A stretch of 44,555 bases of DNA from UBA6215 sp964484255 (GTDB lineage Bacteria; Omnitrophota; Gorgyraeia; Pluralincolimonadales; Pluralincolimonadaceae), in assembly GCA_964484255.1 (NCBI GenBank), contig CAZAEH010000011.1, forward strand, positions 1 through 44,555, in the 5' to 3' direction. Below the pieces are notes generated by a model that did no database searches, was not told the DNA's origin, and saw only the letters and a program-made list of their open reading frames with translations. Shown piece by piece: positions 1 to 7,032 of this stretch. Every line of letters starts with the position of its first letter. The stretch's first letter is position 1. The position numbers and the translations under genes are program-made.

Positions 1-50
1 GGGTGGATATCGTGCCGCCCATGATCGCAGAGAGGTTCAAAAAGGGATGA
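1..50 (+). CDS. 3' end of an upstream gene, product unknown (partial)
   Basis: One frame is open from the window edge to a TGA at 48-50. It reads VDIVPPMIAERFKKG and overlaps the ATG of the next gene (ATGA at 47-50), which is the coupling seen throughout this operon. The fragment is too short to recognise. The phosphonate context that follows would suit phosphonopyruvate decarboxylase or PEP mutase, but that is only a guess from position. Confidence 0.5.
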   Translation, partial: VDIVPPMIAERFKKG

Positions 51-1129
51 AAAAATATATCCTACTCAATCCGGGTCCGGTGAATATCAAGGAGTCCGTC
101 AGGAAATCGCTTATGGCGCCGGACATGTGCCATCGGGAGCCCGAATTTTCCTCATTACTGCTTGGCTGTTCAAAAAAGCTCCTGCGCGCGTTTTCCGTAA
201 AGGGGTCCTATGAAACCGTTTTCTTTACGGGTTCCGGGACGGCCGCGCTGGAAGCCGCCGTCTCATCGTGCGTTAAAGACGGAAGGAAGATATTGGTCAT
301 CAACAACGGCATCTACGGCGGCAGGATAGCCGAGATCGCAAGGCGCCACAATATCGGTATAGTCGATCTTAAGTCGGATATTATGCGGACACCTGATATG
401 GTCTCCGTTGAGAAGAGACTAAAGTCGGATCGGTCAATAGCTGTTGTGGCGATGGTCCACCATGAGACCTCCACCGGTATATTGAATCCCGTATATAAGG
501 CGGGAGCCCTTTGCAGGAAATACAGGAAACTCTTCCTGCTGGATTCCATAAGTGCTTTAGGGGGCGAAGAACTTGACCTTAAAAAGGCGAATGTAGGCCT
601 TTGTGTGGGAACGGCGAATAAATGCATAGAGGCCGTACCGGGTATCTCGTTCGTGCTGGTCAGCAGGACCGCGCTTGCCGTGATCAAGGATGTTCGCCCG
701 AGGACGTTATATTTTGATATCCCTTCAAACCTTAAAAGCCAGAAGGCGGGCATACCTCTTTTTACCCCGGCGGTCCAGATATTCTTCGCGTTCGAACGCG
801 CGCTGGACGAGCTGATAAAAGAAGGCGCCGCCCGCCGCATAAACAGGTACAGGAAGATGGCTGCTCTCCTCAGGAAGGGTTTTGAAACTGCCGGTTTCGA
901 ATATTTGATAGACCCGGAATACCATTCAAATACGATAACGGCTTTCCTGATCCCCCGCGGGATGACTTACGAAAAACTCCATAAAGCGTTCAAGTCGAGA
1001 GGGTTCATCATATACGCGGGCCAATCAAAACTGAAAGACAGCATATTCAGGATAGCGAACATGGGCCAAATCTGCCGCGCAGATGCCCAAAGGATAATAA
1101 AGATCGCCAAAGGTCTGGTGAGGGTATGA
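47..1129 (+). CDS. phnW: 2-aminoethylphosphonate--pyruvate transaminase (PhnW-like)
   Basis: This is a class V PLP aminotransferase of 360 residues, the usual PhnW length. It starts with LLNPGPVNI, a typical opening of the family, and carries FTGSGTAALEAA (60-71) for the cofactor phosphate. The PLP lysine is K192 in TANKCIEAVPG (189-199), very close to the PhnW signature NKCIQGVPG. The enzyme interconverts 2-aminoethylphosphonate plus pyruvate with phosphonoacetaldehyde plus alanine. The next two genes are a nucleotidyltransferase and a CDP-alcohol phosphotransferase, so here it probably makes aminoethylphosphonate for a lipid or glycan headgroup rather than degrading it. A related alanine-glyoxylate or serine aminotransferase is the main alternative. 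Confidence 0.82.
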   Translation: MKKYILLNPGPVNIKESVRKSLMAPDMCHREPEFSSLLLGCSKKLLRAFSVKGSYETVFFTGSGTAALEAAVSSCVKDGRKILVINNGIYGGRIAEIARRHNIGIVDLKSDIMRTPDMVSVEKRLKSDRSIAVVAMVHHETSTGILNPVYKAGALCRKYRKLFLLDSISALGGEELDLKKANVGLCVGTANKCIEAVPGISFVLVSRTALAVIKDVRPRTLYFDIPSNLKSQKAGIPLFTPAVQIFFAFERALDELIKEGAARRINRYRKMAALLRKGFETAGFEYLIDPEYHSNTITAFLIPRGMTYEKLHKAFKSRGFIIYAGQSKLKDSIFRIANMGQICRADAQRIIKIAKGLVRV

Positions 1130-1842
1130 AGGCCGTTATACTTGCCGCCGGCATAGGCAACAGGCTGAAGCCGTTAACGGACAACATGCCCAAGTCGCTA
1201 ATAAAAATAAAAGGAAGGACCATACTTGAGAGGATGCTTGACCGCCTTGTTGCCGCGGGCATAAGGGAGGTCAGCCTTGTGGTAGGGCATAAGAAGGAGA
1301 TGATCTCCGCGGCGGCGGGAGGCAGGTATAAGACAGCCTCGTGTAAATACCTGGTAAATCCGGACTACAGGCTCGGGAGCATATTATCATTATGGGCCGC
1401 GAGGGAGGAGATCGGCAGGGACGACATTATCCTTATGGATGCCGATGTGGTTTTTGAGGAAGAGGTCTTGAAGAGGCTGCTTGGTTCCAGGAACCCCGAC
1501 TGCTTCCTTGTAGATAAAAGTTTCAAGGACAGCGGGGAGGAGATGAAAGTGGTCCTTCTCGGGGGAAAGGTCGTTCAGATAGCCAGGAAGATAACCCGCG
1601 AACACGATGCCGCCGGCGAGGGCGTAGGTTTTTGCAGGATATCGGCGGGTAGCGGCCCGGAACTTTTGAAGTCCCTGGAAAAGAAGATATGCCTGAACCG
1701 ACTGTGCGACTACGAGATGGCGCTCGACGACCTTGTCGGGAAGATACATGCCGGCGCCGAAGAAGTGACGGGGCTGAATTGGACCGAAATAGATTTCCCG
1801 GAAGATATACAAAAAGCAGAGACGATCGACACGGACCGCTGA
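1126..1842 (+). CDS. PntC/LicC-like cytidylyltransferase, probably for 2-aminoethylphosphonate
   Basis: This 238-residue nucleotidyltransferase has the LAAGIGNRL signature (6-14), K23 in the PKSLI motif, NPDYRLGSILSLW (78-90) and the metal-binding D105-A-D107. The NPxY...SLW segment resembles the substrate loop of phosphocholine (LicC) and 2-aminoethylphosphonate (PntC) cytidylyltransferases rather than hexose-1-phosphate enzymes. Its ATG overlaps the transaminase stop (ATGA). A PhnW homologue before it and a CDP-alcohol phosphotransferase after it make CTP plus aminoethylphosphonate to CMP-aminoethylphosphonate the best inference. Phosphocholine or phosphoethanolamine as substrate cannot be excluded from sequence alone. 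Confidence 0.7.
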   Translation: MKAVILAAGIGNRLKPLTDNMPKSLIKIKGRTILERMLDRLVAAGIREVSLVVGHKKEMISAAAGGRYKTASCKYLVNPDYRLGSILSLWAAREEIGRDDIILMDADVVFEEEVLKRLLGSRNPDCFLVDKSFKDSGEEMKVVLLGGKVVQIARKITREHDAAGEGVGFCRISAGSGPELLKSLEKKICLNRLCDYEMALDDLVGKIHAGAEEVTGLNWTEIDFPEDIQKAETIDTDR

Positions 1843-1858
1843 ATAACCGGAGGCCATC

Positions 1859-2503
1859 ATGAAGAGCATTAACAGGATCTTGAGTGAACCGCTTTCCGCC
1901 TGGCTGGCAAAGACAAGCCTTCATCCAAATTCGATCACGATAATGAGCGGGGCTTCCGGCCTCATCGCGTTCCTTATGTTCACCTTCGGCAACACCTTTG
2001 GTTTTATAATCGGGGCTGTTTTCTTTGAGCTCTTCTACGTACTCGATAATTGCGACGGGGAAGTCGCCAGGGCTAAAGGGCTATCTTCGCATTTCGGCAG
2101 CTGGCTCGATACGCTTGTCGATTATATTGTCCACGTTATCGCTTTCGGAGGTATAATGCTGGGTCTCTATCGCCAGCATGAGAACCCGGTGATATTCATC
2201 GCGGGAATAGCGGCGATGGCGGGCATATTCCTTTCATTCTTTGTCGTGGTCCTGCAAAAGCTGAAGAACTACGGATTAGCTGTCCACGGCATGCCTAAGA
2301 CGCCTGACGGTTCGGAGAGGAAGACAGGGCCGCTGGATAAGCTCATAGACGTTCTTTCCGTCGGGGATTTTTCGCTGGTGGTCATAATTTTCGCGTTAAT
2401 AGGCAAAATGGAACTGCTTCTTTGGCTGGCGGCGTTCGGAGCCAATATATTCTGCATCGTATTGCTGGCGGTTAATTTCAAATACCTTATCGGCCGCGGA
2501 TAG
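1859..2503 (+). CDS. CDP-alcohol phosphotransferase
   Basis: This 214-residue integral membrane protein carries the complete family signature D63-x2-D66-G67-x2-A70-R71-x8-G80-x3-D84-x3-D88. Hydrophobic segments surround it (about 33-60, 90-108, 113-130, 165-190, 190-210). The family moves a phospho-alcohol from a CDP/CMP carrier to a lipid or polyol hydroxyl, using the four aspartates to hold metal. An AGGCC stretch 6 bases before the ATG may serve as the ribosome site. Following the cytidylyltransferase, it would be the step that places aminoethylphosphonate on diacylglycerol or another acceptor. The acceptor cannot be read from sequence. Confidence 0.83.
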   Translation: MKSINRILSEPLSAWLAKTSLHPNSITIMSGASGLIAFLMFTFGNTFGFIIGAVFFELFYVLDNCDGEVARAKGLSSHFGSWLDTLVDYIVHVIAFGGIMLGLYRQHENPVIFIAGIAAMAGIFLSFFVVVLQKLKNYGLAVHGMPKTPDGSERKTGPLDKLIDVLSVGDFSLVVIIFALIGKMELLLWLAAFGANIFCIVLLAVNFKYLIGRG

Positions 2504-3466
2504 ATGAAAGCGTTCAAGGGTTTTATACTGCTTGTAGCCGCAGGGCTTTTCGTCTGGATAATATTCAAATCAGGGCCGTCCCTGATACTCGCGCAACTGG
2601 TCTCGCTTAACTGGCGCATATTGGCGGTAATCCTTGCATACCTTATCATATATTATTTTGACACTACAGGATGGCGTTGGGCGTTCCGTAAAGAGGTAAG
2701 GCTTCCTAACCTGTGGAGGTTTTTCCTGGCAAGGCAGGCGGGCGAGGCCATAAATTATACTACGCCGACTGCTTACATCGGCGGGGAGCCCGTAAAAGCC
2801 CTGGCTTTAAGACGGCGCGACGGGGTGGAGCTGGTAGACGGGCTTGCGAGCGTTGTTATAGCGAAGACGTCGCTGTTCCTGAGCAAAGTGGTCTTTCTCC
2901 TGACCGGCATAGTGGTTGCCATAAGGATCTTCAGGTTCGAGGGTATTGTTGCCACCGGGATACTTTGGACTTTCGGCGGTGTCCTCGCGCTTCTTGTTGT
3001 TTTTCTTTTTCTCCAAAAAAAGGGTTTGTTCATGCTGGGCCTTAAGATGGCCCGTAAGTTCAAGCTGAACGAGGCTTTTGAAGGCAAGAAGGCGAGCCTT
3101 GAGGAGATAGACAGGGTCATAAATGATTTCTATTCCCGGGAGAGGCCGCGATTCTTCCTTTCGTTCCTTTTCCACCTGCTTGGATGGTTCGCCGGCCTTA
3201 TAGAAGTATATCTCATATTGTATTTCCTTGGTATCCATGTGAATTGGGCCAAGGCCCTTGTGATCGAGGTTTTCTTCAAGACGGCTAATTCGGCGTTCTT
3301 TTTCGTCCCGGCCGCGCTCGGTGTCCAGGAGGGGGCCGGATATGCGGTGCTTGCCGCTCTCGGGATCGGCGGAGAGATCGGAGTCGCTTTGAGCATAATC
3401 AAGCGCATACGCGAGATAGCTTGGGCCGGTTTCGGCTTAGTCGTATACTGGAAGACCCCAAAATGA
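2504..3466 (+). CDS. UPF0104 / LPG-synthase-TM-like integral membrane protein
   Basis: This 320-residue polytopic membrane protein has about eight hydrophobic segments, starting at residues 4-22 and 36-52. It looks like the flippase-like transmembrane family of the MprF membrane half, YbhN and HpnL. Conserved-looking parts are the EPVKALALRRR segment after the third helix and the late VPAALGVQEGAGY segment, the latter typical of this family. The ATG follows the previous TAG directly. Its place between a phospholipid-headgroup enzyme and hpnA suggests lipid or lipid-linked glycan translocation. No catalytic aminoacyl-transferase domain is present, so it is not full MprF. Confidence 0.7.
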   Translation: MKAFKGFILLVAAGLFVWIIFKSGPSLILAQLVSLNWRILAVILAYLIIYYFDTTGWRWAFRKEVRLPNLWRFFLARQAGEAINYTTPTAYIGGEPVKALALRRRDGVELVDGLASVVIAKTSLFLSKVVFLLTGIVVAIRIFRFEGIVATGILWTFGGVLALLVVFLFLQKKGLFMLGLKMARKFKLNEAFEGKKASLEEIDRVINDFYSRERPRFFLSFLFHLLGWFAGLIEVYLILYFLGIHVNWAKALVIEVFFKTANSAFFFVPAALGVQEGAGYAVLAALGIGGEIGVALSIIKRIREIAWAGFGLVVYWKTPK

Positions 3467-4473
3467 TACTTGTTACCGGAGCTAACGGTTTCGTGGGTTC
3501 CAGGGTGGTCCGCCTGCTTTTAAAGAGAGGCGAAAAAGTGCGTTGTTTTGTCCGCAAGGATGCCAACTTCGTGAACCTGGAGGAAGACGGCATCCGCCGT
3601 GATGTGGAACTGTTTTACGGCGATGTGCGTGATTACGATTCCGTTAAGAGAGCGATAGGGGCGTCTAAAGCGGTTTACCATATCGCAGCATATGCCCATT
3701 TGTGGTATCCTGATCCTGCCGCGGTATACGACATAAACTGGAAGGGTTCCAAGAATGTCTTCCAGGCTTGCCTGGAGGAGGGGGTAGGGAAAGTAGTATA
3801 TACGAATACCGCTGCTATAATGGGCGGGGGCCCAAAGAACAGCCCGTGCAATGAGCAAAGTCCGGCCCCGGAGATGGATAGAATGCCGGGGCATTATACC
3901 CGTTCCAAGCTTTTGGCGTACAGGGAAGCGCTTGATTACTCAAAGAAGGGGCTTCCGGTTACGATAGTAAGCCCGACTACCCCCATAGGGGACGGTGATC
4001 ATAAACCTACGCCTCCCGGGAAGATGATAGTCGATTTCCTGAACGGAAAGCTCCCGGCATATATCGGTACCGTTATAAATTACATTGATGTTGATGACGT
4101 TGCCGCCGGCCACCTTGCTGCGGAGGTTTCCGGGAGGACGGGCGAGCGTTATATATTGGGTGCGCATAACCTTTCTCTCGAGGAAGTTTTTTCGATATTG
4201 AACCGGATGACGGGCATACCGGCGCCGAAATTCCGGCTTCCGGTTTTACCGCTTTTGCCGATAGGGTTTTTGTGTGCTAAGGTCTCGGAGAACATAACGC
4301 ACAGCGAGCCGCCGGTACCGTGGGAAGGCTTGAGGCTGGCTGCAAAACCCTTTGCCTTTGACTCTTCCAAGGCAATAAGGGAACTTGGTTTACCGCAGGG
4401 CAGCATAGAAGATGCGTTCAAGAAAGCCGTGGAATGGTTCTATTCCAAAGGATATGCAAAACGGAGGGAGTAA
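3463..4473 (+). CDS. hpnA: HpnA-like NAD-dependent sugar epimerase/dehydratase
   Basis: This is a short-chain dehydrogenase/epimerase of 336 residues from the chosen ATG at 3463, which overlaps the previous stop (ATGA) and puts TGANGFVG (5-12) where the Rossmann fold should begin. The catalytic pair is Y145 and K149 in YTRSK. HpnA-like marks are HIAAYAHLWYPDPA, the PTTPIGDGDHKPTPPGK segment, IVDFLNGKLPAYI and the INYIDVDDVAAGHL region. They match the hopanoid-associated sugar epimerase family much better than ordinary UDP-glucose epimerases. The true substrate of HpnA is unsettled. ispH and an hpnG-like gene follow directly, so a role in polar hopanoid or related lipid synthesis is likely. 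An in-frame upstream start at 3421 is unlikely. Confidence 0.8.
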   Translation: MILVTGANGFVGSRVVRLLLKRGEKVRCFVRKDANFVNLEEDGIRRDVELFYGDVRDYDSVKRAIGASKAVYHIAAYAHLWYPDPAAVYDINWKGSKNVFQACLEEGVGKVVYTNTAAIMGGGPKNSPCNEQSPAPEMDRMPGHYTRSKLLAYREALDYSKKGLPVTIVSPTTPIGDGDHKPTPPGKMIVDFLNGKLPAYIGTVINYIDVDDVAAGHLAAEVSGRTGERYILGAHNLSLEEVFSILNRMTGIPAPKFRLPVLPLLPIGFLCAKVSENITHSEPPVPWEGLRLAAKPFAFDSSKAIRELGLPQGSIEDAFKKAVEWFYSKGYAKRRE

Positions 4474-5313
4474 ATGAAGATATTGACCCCAAAGAAAATA
4501 GGCTGTTGTTTCGGCGTTAACCGCGCCGTAAAGTTGACCGAGGATACTCTGCGAAGCAGGCCGCAGGCTTATATAAACGGCGAATTAGTACATAATGACG
4601 TGATAACTAAAAAGCTTTCCGAAAAAGGACTTACCGAGATAAAGAGCATAGGCCAGATAAAAGGCGGAACGCTTATAATACGCGCCCATGGGATATCCCC
4701 GGACGAAAGGGCCAGGGTCGAGGAGAAGAAGATAGAGATAGTCGACGCTACCTGCCCGATAGTCAGGCAGGCGCAGGTCTCTGCGAAGAAACTGGAAGAG
4801 GAAGGTTACCAGGTGCTGATAGTCGGCGACAGTTCGCATGCCGAGATAAAGGGGATACTCGGCCATCTTAAGAACGATGCCCTGGTGGTCGCCAATTCCA
4901 GGGAGGTGGACCAGTCGAAACTCAAGAACAAGGTCGGCATGATATTCCAGACCACCCATTCGATAGAGTTGTGCAGGGATGTTGTGGCTGAAGTGATGAA
5001 GGTAGCCCATGAGATAAAGATCGTGAATACGATCTGCGCGGATATACGCAAGAGGCAGGAAGAGGCGGTCAGGCTTGCCAAGAAGGCGGACCTTATGATA
5101 GTCGTAGGCAGCCACCATAGCTCCAATACGATAAAGCTCAAGAAGCTCTGCTTAAAGTATAACGGGAATACCATACAGATAGAGGGGGCCAAGGACCTGG
5201 ACCCCCGGAAGTACAGGAATGCCAAGTCCGTGGGAATAATCGGGGGAGCTTCCACGCCAGATATCCTTATTGAGGAAGTGAGGAAGAAGCTCAAGAGCTC
5301 CAAGAAGGCATGA
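4474..5313 (+). CDS. ispH: 4-hydroxy-3-methylbut-2-enyl diphosphate reductase (IspH/LytB)
   Basis: This is the last enzyme of the MEP isoprenoid pathway, reducing HMBPP to IPP and DMAPP with a 4Fe-4S cluster. The three cluster cysteines are present: C12 in GCCFGVNRA, C94 in DATCPIV and C188 in NTICADIRKRQ. H72 (AHGISP) and H122 (SSHAEIKG) match the substrate-binding histidines. The length of 279 is normal. The ATG follows the hpnA TAA with no gap, so translation is probably coupled. The gene feeds isoprenoid units to hopanoids, to the polyprenyl synthase at 33.6 kb and to menaquinone. Confidence 0.95.
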   Translation: MKILTPKKIGCCFGVNRAVKLTEDTLRSRPQAYINGELVHNDVITKKLSEKGLTEIKSIGQIKGGTLIIRAHGISPDERARVEEKKIEIVDATCPIVRQAQVSAKKLEEEGYQVLIVGDSSHAEIKGILGHLKNDALVVANSREVDQSKLKNKVGMIFQTTHSIELCRDVVAEVMKVAHEIKIVNTICADIRKRQEEAVRLAKKADLMIVVGSHHSSNTIKLKKLCLKYNGNTIQIEGAKDLDPRKYRNAKSVGIIGGASTPDILIEEVRKKLKSSKKA

Positions 5314-5894
5314 GGAAGACAGCGGTCATATTTGCGCTTTATTGGGAACTCAGACCTTTTGCCAGGAGGCTCGGTATGGGCTTTGCAGCTTCCCTTGCCC
5401 CGGTCTTTACGGCCAAAGACGGTGAGGTCATACTTGCCCGCAGCGGGATGGGAACTGATAATGCCAGGCACACGGCCGAAAAAGTCATCAAGGAATATAA
5501 CCCGGATATAGTGATTTCTGCGGGTTTCTGCGGGGCCCTTGTCAAAGACCTCGGCGTAGGAGACATAATCGTCTCCGATCTCAGGGACCGTAAACTTTAT
5601 TGTTCGCCGAAACCCCTGTTCACCTGTGAGGAGAAGACCGAGGTCTTCCGCAGGGAAGGTTCGATAGTCGTTGACATGGAATCCTCCGGAGTAGCGGAGG
5701 CGGCTATGGCTGCGGGAGTGCAGTTCCTCGCCGTTAAGGCTGTGAGCGATACTTTGCTGGATGACCTGCCGCGGTCTCTGCTCTGGCTGCTTTCCCCGTC
5801 GAGGCTTATGCGTTTCAGGGAGGCTTCCAGAAAAGCGTCGAATAACCTGTCCGGATTCCTCTTGGAGTATATCAACAAAGGAGCCACATCGTGA
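5310..5894 (+). CDS. HpnG-like nucleoside phosphorylase family protein
   Basis: This 194-residue protein of the purine nucleoside/uridine phosphorylase fold shows a SGMGTDNA glycine-rich loop (about 44-51), ISAGFCGAL (about 69-77) and the ribose-binding VVDMESSGVAEAA (about 119-131). The carboxylate after the conserved S-D is D147 in AVSDTLLDD. The neighbourhood (hpnA, ispH) favours HpnG, which releases adenine from adenosylhopane on the way to bacteriohopanetetrol. A 5'-methylthioadenosine or futalosine nucleosidase is the alternative; futalosine use would be odd because MenA and MenG of the classical route are nearby. It is somewhat shorter than a typical HpnG. The start ATGA overlaps the ispH stop. 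Confidence 0.6.
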   Translation: MRKTAVIFALYWELRPFARRLGMGFAASLAPVFTAKDGEVILARSGMGTDNARHTAEKVIKEYNPDIVISAGFCGALVKDLGVGDIIVSDLRDRKLYCSPKPLFTCEEKTEVFRREGSIVVDMESSGVAEAAMAAGVQFLAVKAVSDTLLDDLPRSLLWLLSPSRLMRFREASRKASNNLSGFLLEYINKGATS

Positions 5895-6520
5895 AGATAG
5901 TACCTGCGGTATTGACCGATAAACCGGAAGAACTGGAAAAGATGGTGCGCCAGGCGGAGCGTTTTTGCGATCTGGTGCAGATCGATATTATGGACGGCAT
6001 CTTTGTGCCTTCCAAGAGCATATCGGCGGCTGACTTGGCGAAGGTGAAAACGGGCCTTGAGCTGGAGATACATTTAATGGTTGTGGACCCGTCCGCTTAT
6101 GCCGAACCTTTCAAGAAAGCCGGGGCGAACAGGATAATCTTCCATTACGAGTCAAAGGAAGACCCCGCGTCAGCGATAAAGAACATACGGGCCCTCGGGA
6201 TGCAGGCCGGTATGGCGATAAACCCGGAGACGCCTGTCTCGGAAGTTGAGCGGTATTTTAACGATATCGACGTACTGCTGTTCCTTTCGGTGAACCCCGG
6301 TTTCTACGGAAGCAAATTCATACCCGAGGTATGCGATAAAGCCCGCGCACTTATAGGCAGGCCGGGCAGGCCGACAGTAGCCATGGACGGCGGCCTGAAA
6401 TCCGACAATATCATCATGATAAAGGAAGCGGGAGTAGACCTGGCATGCGTGGGCAGCGGCGTATACGGCAAAGGGGACCCAGCGGAGAATTACAGGCTGC
6501 TTACCGGGAAACTGGAATAA
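5891..6520 (+). CDS. Ribulose-phosphate 3-epimerase family protein with an altered metal site
   Basis: This 209-residue TIM barrel clearly belongs to the Rpe family: DIMDGIFVPS, EIHLMVVDP, LSVNPGFYGSKF and AMDGGLKSDN. Of the four canonical metal ligands (H35, D37, H68 and D177 in the E. coli enzyme), the last three have counterparts. The first histidine, in HxDVMD, is glutamine here (LVQIDIMD). The start is GTG at 5891, overlapping the previous TGA. The substitution, and its place behind hpnA and an hpnG-like gene rather than in a pentose-phosphate cluster, suggest a paralogue with another sugar-phosphate substrate. Ordinary epimerase activity remains possible. Confidence 0.72.
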   Translation: MKIVPAVLTDKPEELEKMVRQAERFCDLVQIDIMDGIFVPSKSISAADLAKVKTGLELEIHLMVVDPSAYAEPFKKAGANRIIFHYESKEDPASAIKNIRALGMQAGMAINPETPVSEVERYFNDIDVLLFLSVNPGFYGSKFIPEVCDKARALIGRPGRPTVAMDGGLKSDNIIMIKEAGVDLACVGSGVYGKGDPAENYRLLTGKLE

Positions 6521-6527
6521 TTTATTA

Positions 6528-6555
6528 TAGACAAGCGTTATTTCTGTGATATAAT
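6528..6555 (+). promoter_or_regulatory. Sigma-70-type promoter for the glycine-zipper gene
   Basis: TAGACA (6528-6533), a 16-base spacer and a perfect TATAAT (6550-6555) lie in the gap after the epimerase stop. An AAGGAGG ribosome site follows before the ATG at 6578. The predicted transcription start is near 6562. Confidence 0.65.
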
Positions 6556-6577
6556 TTAACCAACAAGGAGGGTCGAG

Positions 6578-6940
6578 ATGCGCATATTAATCACATTAGC
6601 ATTATTGGTCTCCCTTACGCTGTTTTTCGCGGCGCCCGTTTCCGCGGCTGATGCCAGCGGGCTTTTAAGGACAGGCCTTATAGGCGCAGCCACAGGCGCT
6701 GCCGCATCAGGAGCTTCGGGCGGTAAAGCCGGTAAAGGCGCCCTGATAGGCGCGGGAACCGGTATAGCGGCGAATGCCATAGCCGATGCCCTTATACCCG
6801 GCGAGAACAGCGCTCCCCAGCAGGCCCCGGCGCAGCCGTCTTCTTCAGCCGGAGACTCGAACGGTTTTGAAAGGGGATATAATAAAGGATACGAGGCCGG
6901 TTACCAAGCTGGTTACCAAGCGGGTTTGAATAAGAGGTAA
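6578..6940 (+). CDS. Small exported glycine-zipper protein
   Basis: This 120-residue protein starts with a clear signal peptide (MRILITLALLVSLTLFFAAP, cleavage near VSAA-D). Residues about 30-68 are rich in G-x3-G and A/G patterns (GLIGAATGAAASGASGGKAG, then KGALIGAGTGIAANA), as in glycine-zipper proteins that insert in or associate with membranes. A proline/glutamine/serine linker follows, and a tail with GY-x3-GYxAGYQAGYQAG periodicity. That tail is encoded by a 12-base direct repeat near 6898-6921. It has its own promoter and terminator, so it is a single-gene unit. The function is unknown; an envelope or outer-membrane role is inferred only from the signal and zipper. Confidence 0.75.
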   Translation: MRILITLALLVSLTLFFAAPVSAADASGLLRTGLIGAATGAAASGASGGKAGKGALIGAGTGIAANAIADALIPGENSAPQQAPAQPSSSAGDSNGFERGYNKGYEAGYQAGYQAGLNKR

Positions 6941-6963
6941 CCTTATCCCGGATTTAAGTTTAA

Positions 6964-7004
6964 AAATAGCCCTTTGATGATTGAATCAGAGGGCTATTTG
7001 TTTT
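6964..7004 (+). terminator. Rho-independent terminator after the glycine-zipper gene
   Basis: A 15-base-pair stem (6964-6978 with 6985-6999, one G-T pair) and a six-base loop are followed by a T-rich stretch. The -35 box of the next promoter lies in the loop and right arm of this hairpin. Confidence 0.85.
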
Positions 7005-7009
7005 ATAAT
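6981..7009 (+). promoter_or_regulatory. Promoter for mgtE, overlapping the preceding terminator
   Basis: TTGAAT (6981-6986), a 17-base spacer and TATAAT (7004-7009) precede a GGTGG ribosome site and the ATG at 7033. The -35 box sits in the loop and right arm of the terminator hairpin of the upstream gene. Confidence 0.6.
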
Positions 7010-7032
7010 AATACCCGAAAAAAAGGTGGCCT

